NCBI GenBank assembly: GCA_020249435.1
Contig: JADCFQ010000046.1
Location: forward strand, 1 to 40,084
Length of the DNA: 40,084 nt
From: Roseomonas sp.
Lineage (GTDB): Bacteria; Pseudomonadota; Alphaproteobacteria; Acetobacterales; Acetobacteraceae
Reading direction: 5' to 3'
The first letter of the stretch is position 1. Each line of letters starts with the position of its first letter. The position numbers were made by a program, and so were the translations under genes. This document shows positions 23,036 through 32,562 of the stretch, piece by piece. The notes below the pieces were generated by a model. The model made no database searches. It was not told the DNA's origin and was given only the letters and a program-made list of their open reading frames with translations.

Positions 23036-24523
23036 CTAATGCTCCAAATACCGCGCCCGCAAATGATCCATGAAATCACTCGGGTCCAGCGGCTTGCCCG
23101 TTGCGGCGCGCAACAAATCCTGAAAGCCGAGCAGCGATCCCTTGCCATGCACATGGGCGCGCAGCCAGCCAAGTAACGGCGCCATATCGCCCTGTGTCAG
23201 CGCGGCATCCGAACCTGGTTCCGCCACGCGCGCTGCCTTCATCAATTGCGCTGCCGCCATCGCGCCCAAAGTATAGGATGGGAAATAGCCAAAGGCGCCG
23301 TCATGCCAATGGATATCCTGCAAGCACCCCTTGGCATCATTGGGCGGGCGAATGCCGAGAAGCTTCTCCAGCCCCTCATTCCACGCCCCCGGCAAATCCG
23401 TGACTGAAAGCGCGCCTTCGATCATCGCCTTTTCAAGCCTGAAGCGTAGAATGACATGGGCGGGATAGGTGATTTCATCCGCATCCACGCGAATGAACCC
23501 CCGCGATACGCGCCGCCAAAGCCGCGCAAGATTTTCGGGTGCGACCACCGCCACATCACAGCCGAAACGCCTGCGCAATTCGCTGGCCAGGAAACGCAAA
23601 AACGCATCTGAACGGCAGGCCTGCATTTCAACAATCAGTGATTGGCTTTCATGCGCCGCCATGCCCGCCGCTTCACCGACCGGCTGGCGCGCATAGGCTG
23701 TCGGCAAGCCGCGTTCATAAAGCGCGTGCCCCGTTTCATGCAGCACGCCAAGCAGCGCCTTGGCAACATCACCCTCATCATAAAACGTCGTGATGCGCAC
23801 ATCGCTGGGCGTGCCGCCGCAAAAGGGATGCAGCGATTCATCCAGCCGCGCATGGTCATATTCCAAGCCAATGCGCGCCGAGAGCGCCTGGCACAGCGCC
23901 TTTTGCGCCGCGACGGGAAATGTTCCTGTCAGCGGAAGGGCCACACCGCGCCTGGCCTGGATTTCTTCAGCGCGCGGCAGGGCTTCGGCCAAAAACGCCT
24001 CATAGGCGGCAAAGACCGGTTCCACATCCGCGGCCGTGACGCCGCGCTGGTAGCCATCCATCAACGCATCATAAGGCGCCATGCCAAGCGCGGCTGAGAG
24101 CGCTGCGGCGGTTTCGCGTTGCAGGGCGACGACTTCCGTGAGCGCCGGGCGCACCATGGCGAAATCAGCGCGCGCCTTGGCGTCCCGCCAGATTTTCTCG
24201 CAGGCCGAATTGGCGCGGGTGGTGGCTTCCACCAGGCTGGTCGGCAAGGCAGTGGCGCGCGCATGGGCGCGGCGCATCAGGGCAAGGTTCGCGCTGTCCC
24301 AATCGCCCGCTGCCTCGGCAACCGCCAGATCTTCCGCGACCGCCGGCGCGGTCAGCAATTCATGCGCGAGGCCAGCAAGCGTCGCCAATTGCTCGCCCCG
24401 CGCCGCACCGCCGCCCGGCGGCATCATGGCACTCGCATCCCAATGCAGCATGGCAGCAGCTTCATTGAGCGCCGCGATGCGGGCGAAGCGGGCTTTCAGA
24501 TTGGCGTAGGCAGTGTTTGACAT
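23036..24523 (-). CDS. M32 family metallocarboxypeptidase (thermostable carboxypeptidase 1 type)
   Basis: This 495-aa cytosolic zinc carboxypeptidase has the HExxH motif H262-E-T-G-H266 in LGVLHETGHALYERGLP. The third ligand region, AAHESQSLIVEMQACRS, follows about 30 residues later. Other family blocks are the DESLHPFCGGTPSDVRITT segment and the C-terminal DIHWHDGAFGYFPSYTLG signature. Length matches the family. It removes C-terminal residues from peptides, giving broad peptide turnover. An AGGA ribosome site precedes ATG 24523. It is convergent with DUF1194 (five-base gap) and divergent from the DUF1254 gene. Confidence 0.95.
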   Translation of the reverse strand: MSNTAYANLKARFARIAALNEAAAMLHWDASAMMPPGGGAARGEQLATLAGLAHELLTAPAVAEDLAVAEAAGDWDSANLALMRRAHARATALPTSLVEATTRANSACEKIWRDAKARADFAMVRPALTEVVALQRETAAALSAALGMAPYDALMDGYQRGVTAADVEPVFAAYEAFLAEALPRAEEIQARRGVALPLTGTFPVAAQKALCQALSARIGLEYDHARLDESLHPFCGGTPSDVRITTFYDEGDVAKALLGVLHETGHALYERGLPTAYARQPVGEAAGMAAHESQSLIVEMQACRSDAFLRFLASELRRRFGCDVAVVAPENLARLWRRVSRGFIRVDADEITYPAHVILRFRLEKAMIEGALSVTDLPGAWNEGLEKLLGIRPPNDAKGCLQDIHWHDGAFGYFPSYTLGAMAAAQLMKAARVAEPGSDAALTQGDMAPLLGWLRAHVHGKGSLLGFQDLLRAATGKPLDPSDFMDHLRARYLEH

Positions 24524-24588
24524 GGGTCAATCCTGAATAAGCGGGTTACTTCTAGACACAGAGCATAACGGCTTTCGCGGCCAAGGAT

Positions 24589-24607
24589 AATGCCACGCGG
24601 CGGCATT
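24589..24607. promoter_or_regulatory. Inverted repeat in the carboxypeptidase/DUF1254 divergent region
   Basis: AATGCC (24589-24594) and GGCATT (24602-24607) are perfectly inverted around a seven-base centre, 29 bases before the DUF1254 gene start and 66 bases before the carboxypeptidase start. It could be an operator or part of a leader hairpin. No regulator is adjacent. Confidence 0.3.
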
Positions 24608-24635
24608 GGGTCGCGATGATGGGGAAGCACCGCAC

Positions 24636-25649
24636 ATGAATCGCCTTTTACACCTGTTGCTGATCTGCCTTGCGCTTGCTCTGCCCTTGCAAGCGCAGGC
24701 TCAAGCGCCACAGCGCGTGACGGTAGAAAATTTTGCCCGCGCGGAAACCGATCTCTATTTCGCCACCTATGTTGCGCAGGGCGCGCTTGGGCGGTTTTTC
24801 CATCTGCGCGATGTCACGCCGCTGGACAAGCAGGATATCGTTCGCATGAATCGCGACACGCTCTATTCCCTGGCGATCCTGGATCTCGATGCCGGGCCGG
24901 TCACGGTGGAATTGCCCGATACGAGCGGGCGTTTCATGTCAATGCTGCTGATTGACCATGACCATTACAACCCTGCGGTCTTCTATGCGCCCGGCAAGCA
25001 TCGGTTCACGCGCGCCGAAATCGGCACACGCTATCTTGCCCTGGCCGTGCGCACCTTCCTGAACCCGAATGACCCCGCCGATGTTGCAGCAGCCCGCGCC
25101 GCACAGGATGGCTTACGGCTGGAACAGCCAGGCGGACCCGGTGTGTGGCAGGCGCCGAAATGGGACACGGCCTCTCAAGAGGCTTTGCGCAAGGCATTGA
25201 GCGCGCTGGTACCCTTTGCTGAATTCAAGAATGGCTTTGGTGCGCGCGGTCAGGTTGAACCGGTGGCGCGCCTGGTGGCTACTGCCGCTGGCTGGGGCGG
25301 CAATCCGCCCCATGCGGCCATTTATTTGCCCATCCTGCCACCCGAGCCCGGCCGCAGCTGGCGGATGCGCCTCACCGATGTGCCGGTGGATGGTTTCTGG
25401 TCCATCACCATGTATGACGAACGCGGCTTCATGGTACCCAATCCAAGCAACGCCGTATCCGTCAATAATGTCACTGCGCGGCGCGGCGCCGATGGATCAT
25501 TTGTCGTGCAATTCGGCGGCTGCACCAACACAACGCCGAATTGCCTGCCCGTGCCCAGCCCCTGGAATGCCGTGTTGCGGCTCTATCGCCCGCGCGCCGA
25601 AATCATTGAAGGGCGCTGGACCATGCCGGCACTTGAAGCACTCCCCTGA
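24636..25649 (+). CDS. DUF1254/DUF1214 domain-containing exported protein
   Basis: This 337-aa protein has a clear signal peptide (MNRLLHLLLICLALALPLQA, cleaved after QAQA). The DUF1254-like half includes the family block DIVRMNRDTLYSLAILDL. The C-terminal DUF1214 half contains WSITMYDERGFMVPNP and ends with LRLYRPRAEIIEGRW. These proteins are probably periplasmic; their biochemical role is not established. ATG 24636 has GGGGAAG eight bases upstream, which decides against the in-frame start at 24606. It is convergent with the SURF1 gene. Confidence 0.9.
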   Translation: MNRLLHLLLICLALALPLQAQAQAPQRVTVENFARAETDLYFATYVAQGALGRFFHLRDVTPLDKQDIVRMNRDTLYSLAILDLDAGPVTVELPDTSGRFMSMLLIDHDHYNPAVFYAPGKHRFTRAEIGTRYLALAVRTFLNPNDPADVAAARAAQDGLRLEQPGGPGVWQAPKWDTASQEALRKALSALVPFAEFKNGFGARGQVEPVARLVATAAGWGGNPPHAAIYLPILPPEPGRSWRMRLTDVPVDGFWSITMYDERGFMVPNPSNAVSVNNVTARRGADGSFVVQFGGCTNTTPNCLPVPSPWNAVLRLYRPRAEIIEGRWTMPALEALP

Positions 25650-25670
25650 AGCGATGGCGCGGCGCAGCCT

Positions 25671-26342
25671 TCAAGCCTTCTTGCGGTTGCGCCACGCAAA
25701 GGCAGCGAAGACACCCATCAGCGATAGCGCCAAGCCATACCAGGTGATGGCATAGCCAAGGTGATTGTTGCGCGGGCGCGGCAGGGTCTGCGCGGGCTCT
25801 GGCAGGCTGCCCGCCTGGCCCAGCAGCACCAGACCATAGGGCGCCATCCCAGGCACGCCAAGCGCCGCGCCAATCGCCGCAGGGTCATAGTGATAGAAGC
25901 GCCGCCCCGCGACATCATCCTGCGCCGCGAAGCGCCCGGCGGGTTCGCCAAAGCGCACATAGCCCATGATGCGTTGCGGGCCTTCGGGGCGGGGCAGGCC
26001 GGCCAGCCCATCAAGCGGCACCCAGCCGCGATCCACCAGCAAGGGCGGCCCGGAATCTCGCAGGAAGGGCACCACCAGCCGCGCACCCATCCGATTGGCG
26101 CGGATTTCAACGCCGAGCAGCGCCTCGCGCGCATGATCAAAGCGCCCAAGCACTTCAAGCTTGGCGTAGGGTACTGGCGGGTCGCTGAAGGGGGCAGGCG
26201 GCGCGGCTTCAGCCGTTGCGATGCGCGCCAGCACATCATTCTTCCAGGCGAGGCGCTGCGCCTGCCAAGTCCCAAGCCCAAGCAGAATGATCAGAACAGG
26301 CAGCCCCGCCAAGGCGGGCCAGAGCAGGCGGCGCGACATCAT
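25671..26342 (-). CDS. SURF1 family cytochrome oxidase biogenesis protein
   Basis: This 223-aa membrane protein helps insert heme a into subunit I of the aa3 oxidase. It has two transmembrane helices, one at the N-terminus (about 9-27, LPVLIILLGLGTWQAQRL) and one at the C-terminus (YAITWYGLALSLMGVFAAF). They enclose a periplasmic domain with the VDRGWVPL motif. Two ATGs are possible (26342 and 26339); an AGGG sits right before them, so the start is approximate. It is the last gene of the oxidase operon, seven bases after DUF983. Confidence 0.92.
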   Translation of the reverse strand: MMSRRLLWPALAGLPVLIILLGLGTWQAQRLAWKNDVLARIATAEAAPPAPFSDPPVPYAKLEVLGRFDHAREALLGVEIRANRMGARLVVPFLRDSGPPLLVDRGWVPLDGLAGLPRPEGPQRIMGYVRFGEPAGRFAAQDDVAGRRFYHYDPAAIGAALGVPGMAPYGLVLLGQAGSLPEPAQTLPRPRNNHLGYAITWYGLALSLMGVFAAFAWRNRKKA

Positions 26343-26349
26343 CCCTGAA

Positions 26350-26679
26350 CTAGCTTGTGCTACGATGCCGCCATTGCAAGCCAAGCAGCATGGCCTTGGC
26401 AAAGCGCATCACCAGCAGCGAAAGCGGCAGCACCACCGCGGGCCAGATCAGCGCATGCACCCAAAGATCGGGCTCGAACCGCCGATCCACCCAAAGCGCC
26501 AGCCCAACGGCAATGGCACCAATCAGGAAAATGCCCGCCACGGCCGGCCCATCGCCGGCATCATGCGCGGTGAAATCAAGGCCGCATTCGCTGCAGGCCG
26601 GGCGGACATCCAATAGCCCCACAAAAACATGGCCGCGCCCGCATCGCGGGCAGCGGCCAAGCAAGGCTGATTTCAGCAC
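26350..26679 (-). CDS. DUF983 family zinc-ribbon membrane protein
   Basis: This 109-aa protein starts with GTG at 26679. Two CxxC pairs (GRCPRCGRG and PACSECGLD) form a zinc ribbon at the N-terminus. Two membrane helices (about 47-64 and 75-95) follow. DUF983 proteins commonly sit between ctaE and surf1 in alphaproteobacteria and are presumed to help oxidase assembly, though this is not proven. It is 21 bases from ctaE. Confidence 0.9.
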   Translation of the reverse strand: MLKSALLGRCPRCGRGHVFVGLLDVRPACSECGLDFTAHDAGDGPAVAGIFLIGAIAVGLALWVDRRFEPDLWVHALIWPAVVLPLSLLVMRFAKAMLLGLQWRHRSTS

Positions 26680-26700
26680 GCCGGAAAAGCCCGGCGCCGA

Positions 26701-27564
26701 TCAGTGATGCGCGATTTCGCCTGCGCCCCACCAATAGATGCAGACAAACAGGAACAGCCACACCACGTCCACGAAGTGCCAATACCAGGCAGCCGCTTCA
26801 AAGCCGAAATGACGCTCCGGCGAGAAATGCCCCTTGATGGCGCGGATCAGGCAGACGAACAGGAAGGTCGTGCCCACGAACACGTGGAAGCCATGGAAGC
26901 CGGTCGCAAGGAAGAAGGTCGAGGAATAGACGCCGCCACCGTAAAACTTGAACGGCGCCATGCTGTATTCCCAGATCTGCAAGGTGGTGAACAGCACGCC
27001 GAGCAGCACCGTAATCGTCAGCCCCCGGATCAGCCCCTTGCGGTCATTATTCAGCAGCGCGTGATGCGCCCAAGTGACCGTGCAGCCCGACAGCAGCAGG
27101 ATCATGGTGTTCAGGAAGGGCAGATCGAAGGGGTCGAAGGTGAGCGTGCCCTTGGGCGGCCACATCGCCACCTCAGCGCCCGAGACATGTTCCGGGAATA
27201 GCGCGAAATGGAAATAGGCCCAGAAGAAGGCGACGAAGAACATGACTTCGGAGGCGATGAACAATGTCATGCCGTAGCGGAGCCCAATGCGCACGATTGG
27301 CGTATGCAGCCCGGGCGTGCGGCTTTCCTTCACCACATCGCGCCACCAGAAGAACATGGTCGCCAGAATGCCGGCCAGACCCACGAAGAACACGGCGCGG
27401 CTGCCGTAATGCGCCCACAGAATAATGCCCAGCACCAAGGCGCCACCAGCAAAGGACCCAACCAAAGGCCAGGGTGACGGATCAACCAGGTGATAAGGGT
27501 GCTTATGCAGCGGCGGCGCTTCGCCCTCCGCCGTGGTTGCCTGTGCGTGAGATGTGCTTGCCAT
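26701..27564 (-). CDS. ctaE: Cytochrome c oxidase subunit III
   Basis: This 287-aa seven-helix subunit III belongs to the aa3-type cytochrome c oxidase. Recognisable are HKPYHLVDPSPWPLVGSF-like opening residues (here HPYHLVDPSPWP), the SEVMFFVAFFWAYFH helix, GCTVTWAHHALL and the C-terminal AWYWHFVDVVWLFLFVCIYWW. All are typical and complete. It is transcribed with ctaG upstream; the 120-bp gap before it contains only a five-bp hairpin. Confidence 0.97.
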   Translation of the reverse strand: MASTSHAQATTAEGEAPPLHKHPYHLVDPSPWPLVGSFAGGALVLGIILWAHYGSRAVFFVGLAGILATMFFWWRDVVKESRTPGLHTPIVRIGLRYGMTLFIASEVMFFVAFFWAYFHFALFPEHVSGAEVAMWPPKGTLTFDPFDLPFLNTMILLLSGCTVTWAHHALLNNDRKGLIRGLTITVLLGVLFTTLQIWEYSMAPFKFYGGGVYSSTFFLATGFHGFHVFVGTTFLFVCLIRAIKGHFSPERHFGFEAAAWYWHFVDVVWLFLFVCIYWWGAGEIAHH

Positions 27565-27684
27565 TGTCAGTCCTGGTGCCTTCCTCGGTCACGGGCTTAG
27601 TGCCCGAAACGGACGCCCGCATCAATCCTGAAACCGCCCCCGAAATCAAGCCCACCAAGCATGAAAACCGGGTTTATGCGTCAA

Positions 27685-28314
27685 TCAATTCTGCCTGGCA
27701 TTGGCCCGCCCGACATGCGGCCCCGCATTGGCCAGCGCGCCGGCCTTTTTCGCGTCTTCGATGGTGCGGAAGAAGCTATAGGACAGCGTGATGGTGGTGA
27801 CATCGCGCGTGCTGGGGTCTTCGGCGATTTTCGGGTCCACCCAGAAGGTGACCGGCATATCCGCACGCTCGCCGGGTGTCAGGGTTTGTTCATCAAAACA
27901 GAAGCAGGCGATCTTGTGGAAATAGCGCCCGACCTTCTCCGGCGTCACATTATAGGTCGCAACCCCCGTGACGGGCGCCTCAGAGCGATTCGTTGCGGAA
28001 TAAAAGGCGAGCCCTTCTTCACCAAGCCGCAGCGTCACGCTTGGCTGTTCCGGGATAAAGCGCCAGGGCAGGTTAGGATGGGTGGTCGCATTGAAGCGAA
28101 TGGTGATCTGCCGATCCCCCACCGCGCCCGGTGCGGCCGCGCTGCGTTGCGTGGTGCCGCCAAAACCCGTGACGCGGCAGAACAGATCGTAAAGCGGCAC
28201 GGCGGCGAAGGACAGCCCGACCATAAATGTAACAAGCCCGGCTGCGGCGATGCCGGTGCGCCGGTTCCGCCGCGCGAGTTCTGAATTGCGCTGTTCCTGA
28301 TCCATGCTGGTCAT
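27685..28314 (-). CDS. ctaG: Cytochrome c oxidase assembly protein CtaG (Cox11 type)
   Basis: This is a 209-aa copper chaperone that delivers copper to the CuB site of subunit I. One N-terminal membrane helix (about 22-42) contains the conserved VPLYDLFCRVTGFGG exit. The periplasmic domain carries the copper-binding CFCF motif (KIACFCFDEQTL) and the FWVDP strand. The start could be ATG 28314 or 28305; neither has a strong ribosome site. It is 22 bases downstream of the small coxF-like gene. Confidence 0.96.
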   Translation of the reverse strand: MTSMDQEQRNSELARRNRRTGIAAAGLVTFMVGLSFAAVPLYDLFCRVTGFGGTTQRSAAAPGAVGDRQITIRFNATTHPNLPWRFIPEQPSVTLRLGEEGLAFYSATNRSEAPVTGVATYNVTPEKVGRYFHKIACFCFDEQTLTPGERADMPVTFWVDPKIAEDPSTRDVTTITLSYSFFRTIEDAKKAGALANAGPHVGRANARQN

Positions 28315-28336
28315 GTGGGAAGCGCGGCGCCCCTGC

Positions 28337-28465
28337 TCAAGCCCGGATCAGGCGCGCAATGCCGATGAAATAGAACAATACCGAGAGCCCTACCAGCACC
28401 AGCAGCAGGGCGATATTGCGCCCGCGCCGCCGCTTTTCGAATATCGCGCGCTCTTCCGGTGTCAT
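28337..28465 (-). CDS. CoxF-like small membrane protein of the oxidase operon
   Basis: This 42-residue gene lies between ctaB and ctaG. It encodes a short charged N-terminus (MTPEERAIFEKRRRGRN) followed by one transmembrane helix (IALLLVLVGLSVLFYFIGI) and a basic end. Its ATG overlaps the ctaB TGA (ATGA). Alphaproteobacterial oxidase operons carry a tiny single-helix protein, often called CoxF, at this position, and the size and topology fit. Function is not established. It is easily missed because of its length. Confidence 0.85.
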   Translation of the reverse strand: MTPEERAIFEKRRRGRNIALLLVLVGLSVLFYFIGIARLIRA

Positions 28466-29415
28466 GGTGACAGGATCAGCTTTTCAGCGGCCAGCACAGC
28501 GAAAAGCGCAAACAGATAGGTCAGCGAAAAGCGGAAGCATTTCTTCGCGGCCTTATCGCCGGCAAGGCTGCGGCCTTCCCCGTCCTGCGTTTCACGCAAA
28601 ACAGCGACCGCGTGGCGAATGAAATTGAGGCCGAGAAGTGCTGCAATCACGCCATAGACCGGGCCGGAAAAGCCGATCAGCCAGGGCGCCATCCCAAGCG
28701 GTGCCAGGGCCAGCGTGTAGTACAGAATCTGCTTGCGGGTTTCGCGCGCGCCGGCGGTTACGGGCAGCATCGGCACGCCGGCCTTGGCGTAATCCTCATG
28801 CGCCCAAAGCGACAGCGCCCAGAAATGCGGCGGCGTCCAGATGAAGATGATGGCGAACAGCATGATCGGCACCAGCGTGATGTCACCCGTCACCGCGGCC
28901 CAGCCAATCAGCGGCGGAAAGGCGCCAGCCGCACCGCCAATGACGATGTTCTGCGGCGTGCGGCGCTTCAGCCACATGGTATAGACCACGACATAAAACA
29001 GGATCGAAAAGGCCAGCACGCCAGCGGCCAAATAATTGGTGGCAAACGCCATCACCACCACGGACCCGACACCAAGCAGAATGCCAAAGCCAAGCGCGGC
29101 TTCGGGTGCGATGCGCCCGGCGGGAATGGGCCGGCGCGCCGTGCGGCGCATCACCGCATCAATATCGCGATCATACCACATATTGATGGCACCCGAGGCA
29201 CCGGCGGCCACGGCGATGCAGAGAATCGCAATCACCGCCAGCAAGGGATGCAAATGCCCAGGTGCCACCAAAAGCCCGGCAACCGCGCTGAATACGACCA
29301 GCGACATGACGCGCGGCTTCAGCAGTGCGACCCAATCGCGCACTTCGGAGATATTGTAGGAAACAGGAAGGGGGGCCGTGCCCCCCTTGCCGTTTTCGAT
29401 GACCGAATCGCTCAT
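28462..29415 (-). CDS. ctaB: Protoheme IX farnesyltransferase (heme O synthase)
   Basis: This 317-aa polytopic UbiA-family prenyltransferase converts heme B to heme O, the first step to heme A. The Mg/diphosphate site NMWYDRDIDAVMRRTARRP-like motif is present (N-x3-D-x3-D), and the second Asp-rich loop lies in LWAHEDYAKAGVPMLPV. The family opening VALLKPRVMSLVVFSAVAG is intact. About eight or nine membrane helices are expected. It follows ctaD by 24 bases and overlaps the CoxF-like gene. Confidence 0.97.
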   Translation of the reverse strand: MSDSVIENGKGGTAPLPVSYNISEVRDWVALLKPRVMSLVVFSAVAGLLVAPGHLHPLLAVIAILCIAVAAGASGAINMWYDRDIDAVMRRTARRPIPAGRIAPEAALGFGILLGVGSVVVMAFATNYLAAGVLAFSILFYVVVYTMWLKRRTPQNIVIGGAAGAFPPLIGWAAVTGDITLVPIMLFAIIFIWTPPHFWALSLWAHEDYAKAGVPMLPVTAGARETRKQILYYTLALAPLGMAPWLIGFSGPVYGVIAALLGLNFIRHAVAVLRETQDGEGRSLAGDKAAKKCFRFSLTYLFALFAVLAAEKLILSP

Positions 29416-29439
29416 CGTGATGATGTCCGTTGTTTCGCC

Positions 29440-31035
29440 TTAGCGCAGGCGGGGAAGTTCCTCGAAGGTATGGAAGGGCGGCGGCGAAGATACCTGCCAT
29501 TCCAAGGTCGTCGCACCTTCACCCCAGGGATTGGCCGCAGCCTTGGCGCCGGAGCGGAAGGTGGCCCAAATCACATAGAAGAACAGCAGGAACGACGCCA
29601 CGGAAATGATGGACCCGATGGAGGCCACATAATTCCAGCCCCAGAAGGCTTCCGGATAATCCGGGTAACGGCGCGGCATGCCCTGATTGCCCGAGAAATG
29701 CATCGGGAAGAAGGTCAGGTTCACGCCCACAAAGGTCAGCCAGAAATGCACCTTGCCGAGCGTCTCAGGATATTGCCGCCCGCACATCTTGCCGATCCAG
29801 TAGTAGAAACCGGCATAGATCGAAAACACCGCACCAAGCGACAGCACGTAATGGAAATGCGCGACAACGTAGTAGGTATTGTGCAGCACAACATCAATGC
29901 CTGCATTGGCCAGCACCACACCCGTCACACCGCCAACGGTGAACAGGAAGATGAAGCCAACGGCGAAAAGCATCGGCGTATCCATGCGGATTGAACCGCC
30001 CCACATGGTCGCAATCCAGGAGAAGATCTTCACCCCCGTCGGCACCGCGATAACCATCGTCGCCGCCATGAAGTAGGCGCGCGTGTCCACATTCATGCCG
30101 GAGGTGTACATGTGGTGCGCCCACACGATGAAGCCGACGAAGCCAATCGCCACCATGGCGTATGCCATGCCGAGGTAACCGAACACCGGCTTCCGGCTAA
30201 AGGTGGAAATGATGTGGCTGATAATGCCGAAGCCCGGCAGGATCATGATGTAGACTTCCGGATGGCCGAAGAACCAGAACAGATGCTGGAACAGCACCGG
30301 GTCCCCGCCGCCTTCTGGCTTGAAGAAGGCCGTGCCGAAATTACGGTCCGTGATCAGCATGGTGATCGCGCCCGCCAGCACCGGCACCGCCAGCAGCAGC
30401 AGGAAGGCCGTCACCAGCATGGACCAGACAAACAGCGGCATCTTGTGCAGCGTCATGCCAGGCGCGCGCATGTTGAAAATGGTGGTGATGAAGTTGGCCG
30501 CGCCCATGATGGATGAAGCGCCCGCCAAATGCAGCGAGAACAGCGCCAAATCCATCGCCGGGCTGGAATGGAATTGGCTATCGGACAGCGGCGTGTAGAT
30601 CGTCCAACCCGCGCCAGGGCCTTCACCCACGAAAAGGCTCGCTGCCAGCAGCAGGAAGGCCGGCACCAGCAACCAGAAGGAGATATTGTTCATGCGCGGG
30701 AAGGCCATATCCGGCGCCCCGATCATGATCGGCACGAACCAATTGCCGAAGCCGCCGATCAGCGCGGGCATGACCACAAAGAACACCATGATCAGGCCAT
30801 GGGCCGAGATATAGGCGTTCCACATCTGGCCATCGGCGAAAATCTGCATGCCGGGATACATCAGTTCCAGGCGCATCAGCAGCGAAATGCCGATCCCCAC
30901 CACCGCCGCAACCAGCGAAAAGATGATGTAGAGCGTACCGATATCCTTGTGGTTCGTCGAAAAGAACCAACGGGACACGAAGCCCGGCGTGTGATCGTGA
31001 TGATCGTCGTGATGGGCGTGCGAAGTGGTTGCCAT
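29440..31035 (-). CDS. ctaD: Cytochrome c oxidase subunit I (aa3 type)
   Basis: This 531-aa catalytic subunit has 12 membrane helices. Heme and copper ligands are visible: HGLIMVFF (heme a His), the CuB histidine in [17 protein letters not shown] (His-Pro-Glu-Val-Tyr with the cross-linked Tyr), the His pair in [10 protein letters not shown], and VAHFHYVLS with the heme a3 and heme a histidines. The D-channel NxxxxxxxxxxN region ([13 protein letters not shown]) is present, so it is an A-type heme-copper oxidase. It has a His/Asp-rich N-terminus ([10 protein letters not shown]), which may bind metal. Order ctaC-ctaD-ctaB is standard. Confidence 0.98.
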   Translation of the reverse strand: MATTSHAHHDDHHDHTPGFVSRWFFSTNHKDIGTLYIIFSLVAAVVGIGISLLMRLELMYPGMQIFADGQMWNAYISAHGLIMVFFVVMPALIGGFGNWFVPIMIGAPDMAFPRMNNISFWLLVPAFLLLAASLFVGEGPGAGWTIYTPLSDSQFHSSPAMDLALFSLHLAGASSIMGAANFITTIFNMRAPGMTLHKMPLFVWSMLVTAFLLLLAVPVLAGAITMLITDRNFGTAFFKPEGGGDPVLFQHLFWFFGHPEVYIMILPGFGIISHIISTFSRKPVFGYLGMAYAMVAIGFVGFIVWAHHMYTSGMNVDTRAYFMAATMVIAVPTGVKIFSWIATMWGGSIRMDTPMLFAVGFIFLFTVGGVTGVVLANAGIDVVLHNTYYVVAHFHYVLSLGAVFSIYAGFYYWIGKMCGRQYPETLGKVHFWLTFVGVNLTFFPMHFSGNQGMPRRYPDYPEAFWGWNYVASIGSIISVASFLLFFYVIWATFRSGAKAAANPWGEGATTLEWQVSSPPPFHTFEELPRLR

Positions 31036-31058
31036 GTTTTTCTTCCCTGAACCGCGCC

Positions 31059-31967
31059 TTACCGGCGGGCCTCCGCGATCTGAAGTTGCTCCTGAGCAGC
31101 TGGCGCAGCGGCGATCGCCGGCGCGCTGCCATCAGCCTGGGCAAAGCGCTTCTGCGCATCAGCAACCCAGGCATCGAATTCGGCGCGCGGCAGGGCGCGC
31201 ACGGCAATCGGCATGAACCAGTGATTCGTGCCGCAAATCTGATTGCACTGACCGTAGAAAATGCCGGGACGATCGGCGCGCATCCAGGTTTCCAGCGTGC
31301 GGCCCGGAATGGTGTATTTCTGAATGCCAAGCGCGGGGACGAAGAAGGAATGGATCACATCATGCCCCGTGGTCAGCACGCGGATATTCGCGCCAACAGG
31401 GATAACGAGCTGATTATCCACATCCAGCTTGAAGATCTGCCCCGGCTTCAGATCAGCTTCTTGCAGCGGGTAGCTGTCAAAGGTGAAATTGCCATGGTCG
31501 GAATAGGTGTAGTTCCAGTACCACTGACGGCCTTGCACGGTGATGGTCATATCCGCATCCACCGCGCGATCCTGGAAATACAGCAAGCGGAAGGATGGGA
31601 TCGCGATAACCACCAGAATCAGCACCGGGATCACGGTCCAGGCAATCTCAAGCCCAGTGTGATGGCTGGTGGTGGAGGGCACCGGGTTACGCGCCGCGCT
31701 GAAGCGCCACACGCAATAGGCCAGCAGGATCAGCACGAAAATCGTGATCACCGTAATGATCGCGAAGACCATGGTGTTGAAGGATGAAATGCGTTCCTTG
31801 ATCACCCCGCCGGAGGGCTGCAAGCCCATGCCCCAAGCGGCTGGCGCGCCAACCATCGTCTCTGCCAGGGCTGGCACCGTCAGCACCACACCCATCGCCA
31901 GCACCGCGAGGCTCGCCAAAAAGCGACCCATGCCGAATGCCCGGCACTTTGCCTTGAAAACCTTCAT
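31059..31967 (-). CDS. ctaC: Cytochrome c oxidase subunit II with CuA site
   Basis: This 302-aa subunit II accepts electrons from cytochrome c. A signal peptide or first hydrophobic segment (about 13-36) is followed by the two membrane helices (about 65-85 and 105-125). The periplasmic cupredoxin domain has the aromatic WQYW-equivalent [10 protein letters not shown] and the CuA ligands [10 protein letters not shown] (His), then [16 protein letters not shown] (Cys-x3-Cys, His, Met). ATG 31967 is chosen over TTG 31970; GGGATGGG lies upstream. It is first in the oxidase operon. Confidence 0.97.
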   Translation of the reverse strand: MKVFKAKCRAFGMGRFLASLAVLAMGVVLTVPALAETMVGAPAAWGMGLQPSGGVIKERISSFNTMVFAIITVITIFVLILLAYCVWRFSAARNPVPSTTSHHTGLEIAWTVIPVLILVVIAIPSFRLLYFQDRAVDADMTITVQGRQWYWNYTYSDHGNFTFDSYPLQEADLKPGQIFKLDVDNQLVIPVGANIRVLTTGHDVIHSFFVPALGIQKYTIPGRTLETWMRADRPGIFYGQCNQICGTNHWFMPIAVRALPRAEFDAWVADAQKRFAQADGSAPAIAAAPAAQEQLQIAEARR

Positions 31968-32009
31968 CAACCCATCCCTTATCGGTCGCGAAAAACGCGC
32001 CGTTTCAAG

Positions 32010-32037
32010 ATATTAACCGCCGGTTCACCAGGGCCAA
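32010..32037 (-). promoter_or_regulatory. Possible promoter of the oxidase operon
   Basis: On the minus strand TTGGCC (32037-32032) and TAATAT (32015-32010) are separated by 16 bases, giving a predicted leader of about 35 bases before the ctaC ATG at 31967. Each hexamer matches consensus only partly. Confidence 0.35.
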
Positions 32038-32137
32038 ACACCCCGGAGTCCCAATTGAGGCCGGACCATAATCGGCCCCCCCGCACCGCACAAGGGCAGG
32101 GGAAGCACAAAAGCCGCATAATCCGCACGAAGCCGCC

Positions 32138-32461
32138 TCAGGCCTCATTATCCGCGGCTTCTTCCTCACTGATGTGGTCAACCATATCGGCCAGCATGGA
32201 CCGGATATGCTCATCGCCGACCACATAGAAAACCTGCCGCCCGCGCCGGTCCGCCTGTAACAATCGCGCCGCGCGCAGCAGGCGCAAATGATGCGAAACC
32301 AGGGAGGGAGAAATACCCAGCTTTTCCGCCATTTCATTCACCGCCGCCGGCGCATCCCGGCAGGCCAGGATGATCTTCAGGCGCGTCGGGTCGCTCATCA
32401 GCCGAAAGGTCTCGGCTAATTCCACCACCAAATCATCACCAATCCGAAAACGCCCCCGCAT
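32138..32461 (-). CDS. ArsR/SmtB-family metalloregulator with alpha-5 zinc site
   Basis: This 107-aa winged-helix repressor has the recognition region LGISPSLVSHHLRLLRAARLL and the preceding FRLMSDPTRLKIIL helix of ArsR proteins. The C-terminal helix reads DEHIRSMLADMVDHISEE, which is exactly D-x-H-x10-H-x2-E, the zinc ligand set of SmtB/CzrA (alpha-5 site). No alpha-3 CxC motif is present. It should bind DNA as a dimer and respond to Zn(II) or a similar ion. The start is ATG 32461; the much longer open frame to 33202 is an artefact over the opposite gene. It is divergent from the TroABCD-like operon, whose start codon carries a matching palindrome. Confidence 0.9.
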   Translation of the reverse strand: MRGRFRIGDDLVVELAETFRLMSDPTRLKIILACRDAPAAVNEMAEKLGISPSLVSHHLRLLRAARLLQADRRGRQVFYVVGDEHIRSMLADMVDHISEEEAADNEA

Positions 32462-32562
32462 GGGATCATCGCCGCTGTTGTTACGGACCCACCATGGCGC
32501 CGGGCTTGGGTTTTCCGCAAGGCGGGACGCGGGGGGCTTGACGACACGGCATGCAGGGCCAA

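Noticed and set aside
27592-27606. CGGGC-TTAGT-GCCCG hairpin between ctaG and ctaE as a terminator
   Set aside because: Only five pairs, no U tract, and it would split a standard operon.
28612-29994. Long plus-strand open frame (460 codons) antisense to ctaB and ctaD
   Set aside because: It is rich in His/Arg/Gly, has no recognisable domain, and mirrors two certain oxidase genes; such frames are common opposite G+C-rich genes.
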